Below, piece by piece: positions 54,331 to 62,612 of a stretch of 64,000 nucleotides of DNA (position 1 is the first letter of the stretch; each line of letters begins with the position of its first letter). The notes below the pieces were generated by a model that saw only the letters and a list, made by a program, of their open reading frames with translations, did no database searches and was not told the origin of the DNA. This stretch comes from Clostridium sp. OM02-18AC (GTDB taxonomy: Bacteria > Bacillota > Clostridia > Lachnospirales > Lachnospiraceae): NCBI RefSeq assembly GCF_003481825.1, contig NZ_QULW01000008.1:62001-126000 (forward strand). Reading direction: 5' to 3'. A program made the position numbers and the translations under genes.

Positions 54331-55161
54331 TTGATGAAGCAGGAAAAATCGAAAAAATATGAAAAACCGGGAAAATTTGCGGCAATGCTGCTGCTTTTGT
54401 TCCTGACTGCAGTGTGCCCGGATATATCCGCATATGCCTCCGATAAAGCCGTGGAAACCGTATATCTCGGCGCGCCGGAGCATGTCTGGTGGGAGACTGA
54501 CACCACCGGAAAGTGGTCCTCTGTGAAGAAAGCCCATGAATACCAGGTGAAACTATACATTGCGGACAATATGGAGCGGGACGAGGACAACTGGCGCAAG
54601 GTGGATTTCGATGATGAAAGCCTGGAGGAAGCCGAGTGTGTGATAACCAGGCGCACTGGAGAAACCTCCTGCGATTTCAGTGCCTACATGAATGATCTGC
54701 ACACCTATTTCTTTGTTGTGCGTGCAACTCCCAAAGTCAGCGAACAGGCCTACGTCAAAGCCGGCTCCTGGACAGGTTCCCCGGATGTGGACTACCGGGC
54801 AAAACAGGTGATCGGCTATACAGATGGAAAATGGCGCAATTACCTGGAAGGAAGCCGCTACCAGCTGGTAGACGGAACGTATCTGGAAGCTGGCTGGCAG
54901 CTCATCGAAGCCAGCTGGTATCTGTTCGATGAGCAGGGATACCGTCTTACCGGCTGGCAGGAACGGGACGGGAAAAAATACTATCTCGGAGACAGTGGCC
55001 AGCTGGCAACCGGCTGGTTTGTCTGGAATGAAAACTGGTATTACGCAGATTCAGACGGCGTCATGCAGACCGGATGGATCATGACAGAACCGGGAAAATA
55101 TTATTATATGGATGAAAATGGTATATGGGTAGAAGATAAAGAGAAGGACGTTGATGTGTGA
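54331..55161 (+). CDS. Secreted cell-wall-binding repeat protein
   Basis: A 276-residue exported protein. A signal peptide (AAMLLLLFLTAVCPDISAYA) is followed by a domain of about 120 residues of unknown fold, then choline-binding-like repeats near 175-265 (GWQLIEASWYLFDEQGYRLT, GWQERDGKKYYLGDSGQLAT, GWFVWNENWYYADSDGVMQT, GWIMTEPGKYYYMDENGIWV). AAAGGAGG is eight bases before TTG 54331; the next codon is ATG, so either may start it. Close spacing after the permease suggests one envelope operon. Confidence 0.82.
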   Translation: MMKQEKSKKYEKPGKFAAMLLLLFLTAVCPDISAYASDKAVETVYLGAPEHVWWETDTTGKWSSVKKAHEYQVKLYIADNMERDEDNWRKVDFDDESLEEAECVITRRTGETSCDFSAYMNDLHTYFFVVRATPKVSEQAYVKAGSWTGSPDVDYRAKQVIGYTDGKWRNYLEGSRYQLVDGTYLEAGWQLIEASWYLFDEQGYRLTGWQERDGKKYYLGDSGQLATGWFVWNENWYYADSDGVMQTGWIMTEPGKYYYMDENGIWVEDKEKDVDV

Positions 55162-55176
55162 GTCGGCGTCCTTTTT
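55144..55176 (+). terminator. Terminator at the end of the envelope operon
   Basis: AAGGACG (55144-55150) pairs with CGTCCTT (55167-55173), then a T run to 55176. The stem begins inside the last codons of the gene. Confidence 0.6.
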
Positions 55177-55289
55177 GCTGTTCAGAGAAGTTCACGTCTG
55201 TGACCGGCAAATTTTTTATCATGTATTCCGGGAAAGCTGTATTCAGATTCAATAGAATATCCCGCCACTTTATGGTATGATAGATAATA

Positions 55290-55340
55290 TAGCGGACGGC
55301 GAGGCAATCGAGTGACGAAGTCACGAGAACGAGCGCACAA
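55290..55340 (+). repeat. Short palindromic intergenic element
   Basis: GTGAC-GAA-GTCAC (about 55312-55324) lies within the GC-rich run GGCGAGGCAATCGAG to GAACGAGCGCAC, upstream of hflK. Its GAGCGA/GTGAGCGAG flavour is similar to the core of the large palindrome at 57.6 kb. Confidence 0.4.
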
Positions 55341-55361
55341 TATAAAATAAGGAGGAACGCT

Positions 55362-56633
55362 ATGAACCAGAATCCATTTGGGGGACAGGATCCGTTCGAT
55401 TTTCTGCGCAGGCAGATGGAAGAACAGTTAAAACAGAAGCAGCAGAGCCAGCGGCAAAAAACAAACAAAACCAGCTGGCAGAACCAGGGAGAGGCGGGAG
55501 GAAAGCCAGACGGCAGTAAAGAGCAGGAACCGGAGCGCTTTGATTCCGATGGCAATCCGGTAAAAAAGAAAAAGAAGAAGCTTAAGCTTTTCCGGAATGC
55601 AGGAGCAGCAGTGGTGGTTCTGGTCGTGGCATTTGCTGCCATGAACAGCTATTACATGCTGGATGAAGAAAATTATGCTGTGGTGACGACACTTGGAAGT
55701 CCGCAGGCCGAGTCACAGGCCGGCCTGCATTTTAAGATTCCGTTTATTCAGAATGTCCGTATGGTTTCCAAGGGAATCAAAGGCATGCCGATCGGCTATA
55801 TCCCGGAAACCAGCGAGTCCGTGGATGAGGAATCCATCATGATCACCAAGGACTTCAATTTCGTTAACACGGATTTTTATCTGGAATACATGGTCAATGA
55901 TCCGGTAAAGTATCTGTACGCTTCTTCAGACCCGGAGTCCACGCTGAAAATGCTGGCGCAGTCTTATATCCGCGACACGGTTGGCATTTATAATGTGGAC
56001 GATGTCATCACCACTGGAAAAGCCGTGATCCAGTCAGAAATCAAAGAAAAACTGACCAACCGCATGATCGCGGAGGATATCGGTCTTTCAGTGGTCAACA
56101 TCACGATCCAGGATGCATTCCCGCCGACCGATGAAGTCTTAAGCGCATTCAAAAACGTGGAAAACGCAAAGCAGGGAAAAGAAACTGCGATCAATAATGC
56201 CAATAAGGACCGGAATGAGAAGATTCCGCAGGCAGAGGCAGAATGCGACCAGATCATCAAGAACGCAGAGGCAGAAAAAGAAGCCCGCATCAATGAGGCG
56301 CAGGGCCAGGTAGCGCGTTTTGAGCAGATGTATACTGAGTACAGCAAGTATCCGCTCATCACCAAACAGCGTATGTTTTACGAGACGATGGAGGATGTGC
56401 TTCCGTCCATGAAGGTTTACATTGTGGATGAGAGCGGAACCCAGAAAATGCTGCCGTTGGACAGCTTCACTTCATCCATGCAATCTTCAGCAGCAGGAGC
56501 GGGGATTTCAGACGGTACTGCGTCTAAGAACAGCGGTGCATCCGGCAATAGCAGCACATCCGGTAGTGGCAGCGCATCCGGTACTTCTGGCAGTGCTGGA
56601 GTACAGGATAACACGGAAGGAGGAAACCAGTGA
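55362..56633 (+). CDS. hflK: HflK-like SPFH protease modulator
   Basis: A 423-residue protein: Gln/Gly-rich N-terminal tail, a basic stretch, one membrane segment (NAGAAVVVLVVAFAAMNSYY), an SPFH domain (MLDEENYAVVTTLGSPQAES, IVNITIQDAFPPTDEVLSAF-like stretch) and an Ala/Glu coiled coil. The C-terminal 40 residues are Ser/Gly repeats. HflK with HflC forms a cage around FtsH. AAGGAGGA precedes the ATG, and the stop overlaps the hflC start. Confidence 0.9.
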   Translation: MNQNPFGGQDPFDFLRRQMEEQLKQKQQSQRQKTNKTSWQNQGEAGGKPDGSKEQEPERFDSDGNPVKKKKKKLKLFRNAGAAVVVLVVAFAAMNSYYMLDEENYAVVTTLGSPQAESQAGLHFKIPFIQNVRMVSKGIKGMPIGYIPETSESVDEESIMITKDFNFVNTDFYLEYMVNDPVKYLYASSDPESTLKMLAQSYIRDTVGIYNVDDVITTGKAVIQSEIKEKLTNRMIAEDIGLSVVNITIQDAFPPTDEVLSAFKNVENAKQGKETAINNANKDRNEKIPQAEAECDQIIKNAEAEKEARINEAQGQVARFEQMYTEYSKYPLITKQRMFYETMEDVLPSMKVYIVDESGTQKMLPLDSFTSSMQSSAAGAGISDGTASKNSGASGNSSTSGSGSASGTSGSAGVQDNTEGGNQ

Positions 56634-57502
56634 TGAAGAAAATCGTAAAAGCTTTTAGCGGCCTGATCCTTGTAGCAGCATTGTTTGTGGCAGGAAGTGC
56701 ATTGGTCATCACCTATCCGGACGAGTATACGATCGTGCGCCAGTTCGGCGAGATCGTGCGCGTGGTTGATACCCCTGGTGTATCCGTGAAAATCCCGCTG
56801 ATGCAGACCAGTTCTACCATTCCGCGTGCGCTGCAGATCTATGATATCCCGAAATCGGATGTCATCACCAAAGATAAAAAGAGTATGATCGCAGATGCTT
56901 TCGTACTTTGGAAAATATCCGATCCGGTCCTGTTTACCCGCCATTTAAACGGGCAGGTAGCACAGGCACAGTCCCGCATCGCGGCCTCCGTCTTTTCCTC
57001 TATGAAATCCGTCATTTCCAATATGGATCAGACCGAAATCATCGAGAATCGCGATGGAAAGCTTGCGGAGGATATCAAGGACAACATCGGTACCTCACTG
57101 GATGGTTATGGGATTGAGGTTCTGGCCGTGGAAACGAAATCCCTGGATATGCCGGATGACAATAAGCAGTCCGTGTATGACCGCATGATCTCCGAGCGAA
57201 ACAACATTGCGGCATCTTACACCGCACAGGGCAATTCTTCCGCACAGAAGATCAAAAACGATACCACGAAAGAAGTATCAGTCATGAAGTCAGAGGCAAA
57301 TGCAGAGGCAGAGAAGATCAAGGCTGAGGGCGAGGCGCAGTACATGCAGATCTTGTCCAATGCCTACAATGATGCCAGCAAGGCAGATTTTTATAACTTT
57401 GTCCGCTCCCTGGATGCAGCGAAAGCATCCTTAAAGAACGGAAACAACACCCTGATCCTCGACAAGAGCTCGCCGATCACGCAGATCTTCTACGGATACT
57501 AA
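56633..57502 (+). CDS. hflC: HflC-like SPFH protease modulator
   Basis: A 289-residue partner of HflK with a membrane anchor (GLILVAALFVAGSALVITYP), an SPFH domain (DEYTIVRQFGEIVRVVDTPG) and the coiled coil with EANAEAEKIKAEGEAQYMQI. ATG 56633 is nine bases after AAGGAGG and overlaps the hflK stop by one base. It is the last gene before the palindrome cluster. Confidence 0.92.
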   Translation: MKKIVKAFSGLILVAALFVAGSALVITYPDEYTIVRQFGEIVRVVDTPGVSVKIPLMQTSSTIPRALQIYDIPKSDVITKDKKSMIADAFVLWKISDPVLFTRHLNGQVAQAQSRIAASVFSSMKSVISNMDQTEIIENRDGKLAEDIKDNIGTSLDGYGIEVLAVETKSLDMPDDNKQSVYDRMISERNNIAASYTAQGNSSAQKIKNDTTKEVSVMKSEANAEAEKIKAEGEAQYMQILSNAYNDASKADFYNFVRSLDAAKASLKNGNNTLILDKSSPITQIFYGY

Positions 57503-57537
57503 AATAAACGATATTGCACAGTAAATAACATAAGTTC

Positions 57538-57734
57538 GAAAGCCCCCGCCCCCCCCTACGTAAGCGCATTCACGCCTGTTTTCACCCGTTTTGCTCCGCC
57601 GCCGATTGATCGTTCCTCCGCTAACTCGCTCACTGCGTTCGCTCAGACAGAGCTCCGAAACGATCGCTATGCTCACAAAACGGGCTGCAACAGGCTAAAA
57701 GAATGCGCTTACGTATGGCGGGGCGGGGGCTTTC
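57538..57734. repeat. Large inverted repeat A (about 75-base arms)
   Basis: The left arm 57538-57614 and right arm 57659-57734 are near-mirror images: GAAAGCCCCCGCCCC, TACGTAAGCGCATTC, GCCTGTT, CCCGTTTTG and GATCGTT occur in order in the left arm and as reverse complements in the right, separated by short mismatched patches. The core carries CTCGCTCACTGCGTTCGCTC. It could form a very long hairpin or cruciform. Confidence 0.85.
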
Positions 57735-57759
57735 TACTGTACTGGCTCCACTACATATA

Positions 57760-57835
57760 AAAAACCTGCAACCATTACTGAAATGACGAAAATAGGATAA
57801 CTATCGGCCAAATCAGTAATGGTTGCAGGCTTTTT
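57760..57835. terminator. Inverted repeat B, bidirectional terminator
   Basis: CCTGCAACCATTACTG (57765-57780) pairs perfectly with CAGTAATGGTTGCAGG (57814-57829), flanked by A-run and T-run on both strands (T5 after the plus-strand arm, T6 after the minus-strand arm). It sits between converging hflC and hydF. Confidence 0.8.
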
Positions 57836-57860
57836 CGTACGCAGCGGTGCCAAAAAAGTA

Positions 57861-58029
57861 GGGCGTGTATGAGTCTGACTTCTGGAATTTTCAGCATATC
57901 AGTTGTTTCGCCTCTTGAGGACACATGTCCGAATGCAGCGGATGTAATCCGATGCAGGCGAACATGTGTCAGCGAAAGCAAGCGAACAACGATATGTGAA
58001 AATGGAGGAAGTCAGACTCGTACACGCCC
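57861..58029. repeat. Large inverted repeat C, 169 bases, apex at 57945
   Basis: Arms of about 75 bases pair along their length: GGGCGTGTA, GAGTCTGACTTC, ATTTTCA, CATATC, GTTGTT and GACACATGT in the left arm recur as reverse complements in the right arm to TACACGCCC at 58021-58029. The apex is CGGAT-GTA-ATCCG. On the minus strand the hairpin is followed by a T6 tract, so it may stop hydF transcripts. Confidence 0.85.
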
Positions 58030-58062
58030 GGACCTTCTAATCGACTTACTGTGCTAAAATGT

Positions 58063-59316
58063 TTACTGCAGCTCCGCCTCCACATCCGGGAACATGCCTA
58101 CGGAGCGTTTCAGGATCCCGTGCACCTGTGCGATGCAGATCCCGTAATTGGTGACCGGCACGTTTTGCGCGACGGCGCGTGCAATCCGGGACTTCATTTC
58201 CCGTTCGTTCAGCATGCAGCCGCCGCAGTGGACAACCAGCGCGTAAGGAGACAAATCTTTTGGAAATTCCCCGCCGGAGGTGAACACGAAGTTTAATTCC
58301 TTTTTGGTGTAGCTGCGGATCCAGGCGGGCAGCTTTACGGTTCCAATGTCACCGCACTGCCGGTGGTGGGTGCAGCCTTCGGAGATCAGGACTGTATCAC
58401 CGTCCTGCAGTTTATCCAGCTGCGCGGCTCCATGTACCGCTTCCTTCAAGTCTCCTTTGTAGCGGGCAAAGAGAATGGAAAATGAGGTTAGCGGGACATT
58501 GGAAGGCGTTTCCTGATCCACTTTTTTGAAAGCCTGGGAGTCGGTGATGACCAGTGCCGGTTTTTTTGCCAGGGAGCGCAAGGTCTGGGACAGCTCGGTT
58601 TCCCTGGTAACCACAGAGATGGCACCGGATTCCAGGACATCGCGGATCGTTTGCTGCTGGGGGAGGATCAGCCGTCCCTTTGGGGCAGCGGAATCAATGG
58701 GAACGACCAGGACAACCAGGTCTTGTGGCCGGATCAGATCAGCGACAATACGCTTTTCGTTCTTTTCGGAAGAAACAGCTGTGGCAAGCTTTCCAATCAG
58801 TTCTTTCAGCTCCTGAATCTGATCGCCGTTTTTAGCGCTGACGCAGATCTCGTTTTCTTGCTTTGCATATCGAGAATGTGCCGGTGGCACGTCCGCTGAT
58901 TTTGCGGAGGGCAGAACGGAGATGAGGTCCATTTTATTGTATACCGTGATATGGGGAAGCTTTTTCTCATCGAAAAGCTTCAAAAGTTCCCGGTCAGCCT
59001 GCTGCAGTCCTTTTTCCGAGTCCACCACCAGAATGGCAATGTCGGTTTTGTCAAGAACCTGCAAGGCACGTTTTACACGCATTTCACCCAGTGCTCCCAC
59101 ATCGTCAATGCCTGGCGTGTCGATGATGACAACCGGGCCGATGGGCAGAAGTTCCATGGCTTTCTGGACCGGATCAGTCGTCGTGCCCTTGGTCTCGGAG
59201 ACCAGAGACAGGCTTTGCCCGGTTACAGCGTTGACAACGCTGGATTTTCCGGCGTTGCGTAATCCGAAAAAGCCGATGTGTACACGTTCGGCAGATACTT
59301 TGTCATTTAAACTCAT
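58063..59316 (-). CDS. hydF: [FeFe]-hydrogenase maturation GTPase HydF
   Basis: A 417-residue protein: GTPase domain with GLRNAGKSS and DTPGIDD, a dimer domain, and the cluster-binding motif formed by CTHHRQC and VVHCGGC, the CXH...HCXXC pattern of HydF. It is the scaffold that carries the diiron precursor to the hydrogenase. It follows hydG by 29 bases with GAGG before its ATG. No hydrogenase structural gene is in the window. Confidence 0.95.
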   Translation of the reverse strand: MSLNDKVSAERVHIGFFGLRNAGKSSVVNAVTGQSLSLVSETKGTTTDPVQKAMELLPIGPVVIIDTPGIDDVGALGEMRVKRALQVLDKTDIAILVVDSEKGLQQADRELLKLFDEKKLPHITVYNKMDLISVLPSAKSADVPPAHSRYAKQENEICVSAKNGDQIQELKELIGKLATAVSSEKNEKRIVADLIRPQDLVVLVVPIDSAAPKGRLILPQQQTIRDVLESGAISVVTRETELSQTLRSLAKKPALVITDSQAFKKVDQETPSNVPLTSFSILFARYKGDLKEAVHGAAQLDKLQDGDTVLISEGCTHHRQCGDIGTVKLPAWIRSYTKKELNFVFTSGGEFPKDLSPYALVVHCGGCMLNEREMKSRIARAVAQNVPVTNYGICIAQVHGILKRSVGMFPDVEAELQ

Positions 59317-59345
59317 AGTTCGTTACCTCTTTTGAAAATCTGATC

Positions 59346-60800
59346 CTAGAACCGGAAATCCCGGCGGTTGGATGCTTTTATATCTTCGATGTTCTTTCTT
59401 GCAATCTCGCGTACTTTTTCCTTCGGAATCTTTTCCAGCTCTTTCTCAATCAGAGCAAAGCCGTGCTGTTTCGTTTCCTCGCTTGCGTAATCCACCAGAT
59501 ATTCGGTAAGTGTCATCAGTGCATTCGGATGGCAGCAGTTTAAAATCTGACCATTCTTGCAAAGGCTCATAAAGCGGTCGCCGGTACGGCCTTCCCGGTA
59601 GCAGGCAGTACAGAAGGATGGGATGAAACCAAGCTGCATCAGCCAGTCAACAACCTCGTCTAAAGAACGCTGGTCAGAGACATCGAACTGCTCGGAATCG
59701 TGCGGACGTTCCTCCTCGCAGTAGCCGCCGACGGAAGTTCTGGAAGCACCGCTGATCTGGGAGACGCCCAGCTGCAGCATCTTTTCGCGGACTTCCTGAC
59801 TCTCTCTGGTGGAGATGATCATGCCGGTGTACGGAACTGCGATGCGGATGCAGGCTGCGATCTTCTCGAAAATGTCATCGGCAAGGCTGTTATCAAACGC
59901 ATCCGGGTCAATATCATCGGCGTGTTTGACACGCGGAACGCTGATGGTGTGCGGGCCGACACCGTGCACGGCTTCCAGGTGCTCGGCGTGCATCATCAGT
60001 CCGGCGAACTCGTACTGGTATCCTTCCAGACCGAATAAAACTCCGAGACCAACGTCATCGATCCCGCCTTCCATGGCGCGGTCCATCGCTTCGGTATGGT
60101 AATCATAGTTGTGCTTGGGACCGGTTGGATGAAGCTCTTCATAGCTTTTTTTGTTGTAGGTTTCCTGGAACAGGATGTAGGTGCCGATCCCGGCTTCCTT
60201 TAATTTCCGGTAGTTCTCTACGGTCGTGGCAGCAATGTTGACGTTGACACGTCGGATATCGCCGTTTTTATGGTGGATGGAGTAGATGGTCTTAATGGAC
60301 TCCAGAATGTACTCGATCGGGTTGTTGACCGGATCTTCCCCAGCCTCGATGGCTAAGCGTTTGTGTCCCATATCCTGCAGGGCAACGACTTCGTTTTTGA
60401 TTTCTTCCTGGGTCAGCTTGACGCGGGCAATGTGTTTGTTTTTCATATGGTAAGGGCAGTATACACAGCCGTTTACACAATAGTTTGAAAGATAAAGCGG
60501 AGCGAACATCACAATACGGTTGCCATAGAATGCTTGCTTGATCTCTTCTGCCAGCTGGTACATTTGGGCAACTTTTTCCGGAATGTCGCAGGCAAGGAGG
60601 ACGGATGCCTCCCGGTGGGAAAGTCCGGCACAGTGGGTCTGAGTGCCATCGGTACTTTTGACGGGTCTTGCTTTTTTCAGGATTTCATCGATCAGAGTGA
60701 TGTTGTGTTTGTTTTCCTCCGCATAGCGGATGGTGTTGAGGATTTCCTCGTGGTTGATAAATTCCTCTGCTTTTAAAGATTTGGGATTGTAGATAGCCAT
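59346..60800 (-). CDS. hydG: [FeFe]-hydrogenase maturase HydG (radical SAM tyrosine lyase)
   Basis: A 484-residue radical SAM enzyme with C108-xxx-C112-xx-C115 (SNYCVNGCVYCPYHMK). The C-terminal cluster cysteines are in CTACYREGRTGDRFMSL and ILNCCHPNA, the HydG mark that separates it from ThiH. It splits tyrosine to supply CO and cyanide for the H-cluster. The ATG at 60800 follows AAGGAAG; a longer form to 60863 lacks a ribosome site. Confidence 0.96.
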   Translation of the reverse strand: MAIYNPKSLKAEEFINHEEILNTIRYAEENKHNITLIDEILKKARPVKSTDGTQTHCAGLSHREASVLLACDIPEKVAQMYQLAEEIKQAFYGNRIVMFAPLYLSNYCVNGCVYCPYHMKNKHIARVKLTQEEIKNEVVALQDMGHKRLAIEAGEDPVNNPIEYILESIKTIYSIHHKNGDIRRVNVNIAATTVENYRKLKEAGIGTYILFQETYNKKSYEELHPTGPKHNYDYHTEAMDRAMEGGIDDVGLGVLFGLEGYQYEFAGLMMHAEHLEAVHGVGPHTISVPRVKHADDIDPDAFDNSLADDIFEKIAACIRIAVPYTGMIISTRESQEVREKMLQLGVSQISGASRTSVGGYCEEERPHDSEQFDVSDQRSLDEVVDWLMQLGFIPSFCTACYREGRTGDRFMSLCKNGQILNCCHPNALMTLTEYLVDYASEETKQHGFALIEKELEKIPKEKVREIARKNIEDIKASNRRDFRF

Positions 60801-60849
60801 ATTGTTTTCTTCCTTTCTTTGCGGTTGGAAGCATTTTAGCAACCTTCCG

Positions 60850-61908
60850 TCAGAATTTTTCAAGTATGATGTCGCCGCGCGCGGTGACGATGGAGTAGCC
60901 GATGGATTCCATACGGCGGTTTAAGCAGGAGCGGCACTGGGCCGATTCGTCCCCGGTACAGATCTTATTGTCGTAAAGCGCATATTTCTTGCGCTCAGAT
61001 ACCGGAGAAAGATTCGGCATGACTACATTGGCACCGGCCAGAATGCCTTTTTCCCTGCCGTTGGGATCAATGGTTCCAAGGGCTGTGGTCGCAGGAAGTA
61101 AAATATTCGGTTTGATCAGCCGGATGAGAGAGAGCAGATAGATCGTCTGGTCTGCGGTTCCTGCCGGCATATCACGGAAAGGAGTATCTTTCTGCGGGAT
61201 GAACGGGCCAATACCGCACATTTCGGGCTGAAAGGCCTCGATAAATTTTAAATCCTCCGAGAGGCAGTCTGCGGTCTGGTAAGGAGAACCAACCATAAAC
61301 CCACAGCCCACCTGATAACCAATCTCCTTTAAATCCTTCAGGCAGCGCATCCGGTTATCAAAGGACATGGATGCTGGATGCAGCTTTTCGTAGTGCGCTT
61401 TGTCTGCAGTCTCGTGGCGGAGCAGATACCGGTCCGCTCCTGCATCAAACATTTGCTGGTATTCCTCCCGGGAGCATTCTCCGAGGGAGAGCGTTACCGC
61501 GCAGTCCGGATAGCGCTCCTTGATCTCGCTAACAAGGCTGCAGACTTCATGTACCGGGACAATGCCTTCGCCGCCCTGCAGCACAAAGGTGCGAAAACCT
61601 AGATTCCATCCCTCTTCGCAGCATTCTAAGATCTGTTCTTTCGTGAGCTGGTAGCGGTCGCAGCTTGTGTTGGATCTGCGGATGCCGCAGTAGATACAGT
61701 CGTTTCTGCAGTAATTTCCAATCTCGATCAGTCCGCGCACATAGACACCGGTGCCGTAAATTTTGCGGCGCAGGGCATCGGCTTTTTTTGCAGCATAGTC
61801 TGCCAGTTCTTTCGTCTGACCTTCCACCAGCGCGCGGTATTCTTCCTGCTTTAGGGTGTGACGTCCGGTCAAACGATCAATGAGGGCAAAAAGGTTCGTC
61901 ATGGGCAT
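60850..61908 (-). CDS. hydE: [FeFe]-hydrogenase maturase HydE (radical SAM)
   Basis: A 352-residue radical SAM protein with C67-xxx-C71-xx-C74 (YCRNDCIYCGIRRS), FVLQGGEG and GFMVGSPYQT, as in the HydE/BioB-like group. It works on the organic-iron precursor of the H-cluster. Its ATG at 61908 overlaps the stop of the TM1266-like gene (TGATG), showing coupling. An in-frame ATG six bases later is also possible. Two further cysteines near the C-terminus (ICTGDESAQCRSCLNRR) resemble the second cluster site. Confidence 0.94.
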   Translation of the reverse strand: MPMTNLFALIDRLTGRHTLKQEEYRALVEGQTKELADYAAKKADALRRKIYGTGVYVRGLIEIGNYCRNDCIYCGIRRSNTSCDRYQLTKEQILECCEEGWNLGFRTFVLQGGEGIVPVHEVCSLVSEIKERYPDCAVTLSLGECSREEYQQMFDAGADRYLLRHETADKAHYEKLHPASMSFDNRMRCLKDLKEIGYQVGCGFMVGSPYQTADCLSEDLKFIEAFQPEMCGIGPFIPQKDTPFRDMPAGTADQTIYLLSLIRLIKPNILLPATTALGTIDPNGREKGILAGANVVMPNLSPVSERKKYALYDNKICTGDESAQCRSCLNRRMESIGYSIVTARGDIILEKF

Positions 61909-62159
61909 CACCCAATGACATTGGAGTAAGCGGTCTTGACGCTGACTCCGTCCAGATTTCCAAGCTTTCCAGCCAGAGCAGAGATCGTATCCTGCGGTGC
62001 GTCCATGGCGATGGATACGATGCTGATGTGCTTTTGGCGATAGGGAATCCCCATTCTTCCAATGATGTAGGGACCATACTCATGAAGCATGGCATTCAGC
62101 TTTTCTACAGAATCCGGGTTTTCTACAATGATACTCATAACAGCAACACGTGTTTCCAT
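61908..62159 (-). CDS. TM1266-like iron-hydrogenase system regulator
   Basis: An 83-residue ACT-like protein (METRVAVMSIIVENPDSVEK ... GVSVKTAYSNVIG) of the family usually named iron-only hydrogenase system putative regulator. It is commonly placed at the head of hyd maturation operons. The ATG at 62159 is preceded by AGGAGG. Its function is not proven in any species I can name with certainty. Confidence 0.9.
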   Translation of the reverse strand: METRVAVMSIIVENPDSVEKLNAMLHEYGPYIIGRMGIPYRQKHISIVSIAMDAPQDTISALAGKLGNLDGVSVKTAYSNVIG

Positions 62160-62221
62160 AAAACCTCCTGTTTGTTGTAGTGGTGGTGACTGCGAAAGCA
62201 GCGGGCAGTCACAAAGACAGA

Positions 62222-62250
62222 GAAAAAGCCGCATCCGTAAAGGTGCGGCT
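62222..62250 (-). terminator. Terminator hairpin in the hyd operon leader
   Basis: On the minus strand AGCCGCA (62250-62244) pairs with TGCGGCT (62233-62227), followed by T5. It lies between the promoter and the first hyd gene, so it must be read through or switched off for expression. Confidence 0.75.
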
Positions 62251-62257
62251 GGACAGA

Positions 62258-62350
62258 CTGCGGCTATAGATCGGGCAGTGAACCGGGCGAACCTTTCACG
62301 CAGGATGTTTCCACCCTTAGTGTCGGAATGCATCATGATTCTCATTAAGA
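62258..62350 (-). promoter_or_regulatory. Structured leader RNA of the hyd operon (riboswitch-like)
   Basis: On the minus strand a GGGTG-GAAA-CATCC hairpin (62316-62303) is followed by GTGAA...TTCAC (62299-62279) with an inner GG-TTCG-CC. CTGCG and CGCAG (62303-62299 and 62262-62258) could close the second hairpin. The terminator follows. This is the layout of a ligand- or protein-sensing attenuator. I cannot match it to a known class. Confidence 0.5.
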
Positions 62351-62352
62351 AC

Positions 62353-62381
62353 AGAATACCACAGATTGTGTTATATTTCCA
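62353..62381 (-). promoter_or_regulatory. Promoter of the hyd operon
   Basis: On the minus strand TGGAAA (62381-62376), 17 bases, TATTCT (62358-62353). This would give a leader of about 185 bases. Confidence 0.45.
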
Positions 62382-62476
62382 GTACTGCTGTGGCGTGATT
62401 TTGTCAGTCTGAAATGAGAAGTATCGGCAAAATTACATGGCTGTGTATACTTACGTGAACAGAACGACAGCAGCTC

Positions 62477-62505
62477 TTGCAATTTTCATGGAAATTCGGT
62501 ATAAT
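62477..62505 (+). promoter_or_regulatory. Promoter of the NhaC-type antiporter gene
   Basis: TTGCAA (62477-62482), 17 bases, perfect TATAAT (62500-62505). The leader to 62613 is about 100 bases and includes AACGCGTT, a short palindrome, but no clear terminator. Confidence 0.75.
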
Positions 62506-62612
62506 AAGAAAATATCAACGATTTAACGCGTTGAATTGATGAAAAACGGGCGGTTCTGGAAGCGTATCCAGGCTGCGGTGTGAAACGTTATGGGAGAGGG
62601 GAACCTGATATT

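Noticed and set aside
57538..58029. Palindrome cluster as an insertion sequence
   Set aside because: No transposase frame and no clear target-site duplication are present. A non-autonomous element remains possible, so it is listed as repeats only.
62280..62320. T-box element in the hyd leader (AGGGTGG then TTCGCCC)
   Set aside because: The likeness is short; the conserved ACCGCG part is missing, no specifier loop is visible, and the genes are not linked to amino acids or tRNA charging.
62258..62330. Cobalamin-type riboswitch
   Set aside because: The key GCCACTG box is not present; only a vague GTTCACTG appears, and no B12 genes follow.
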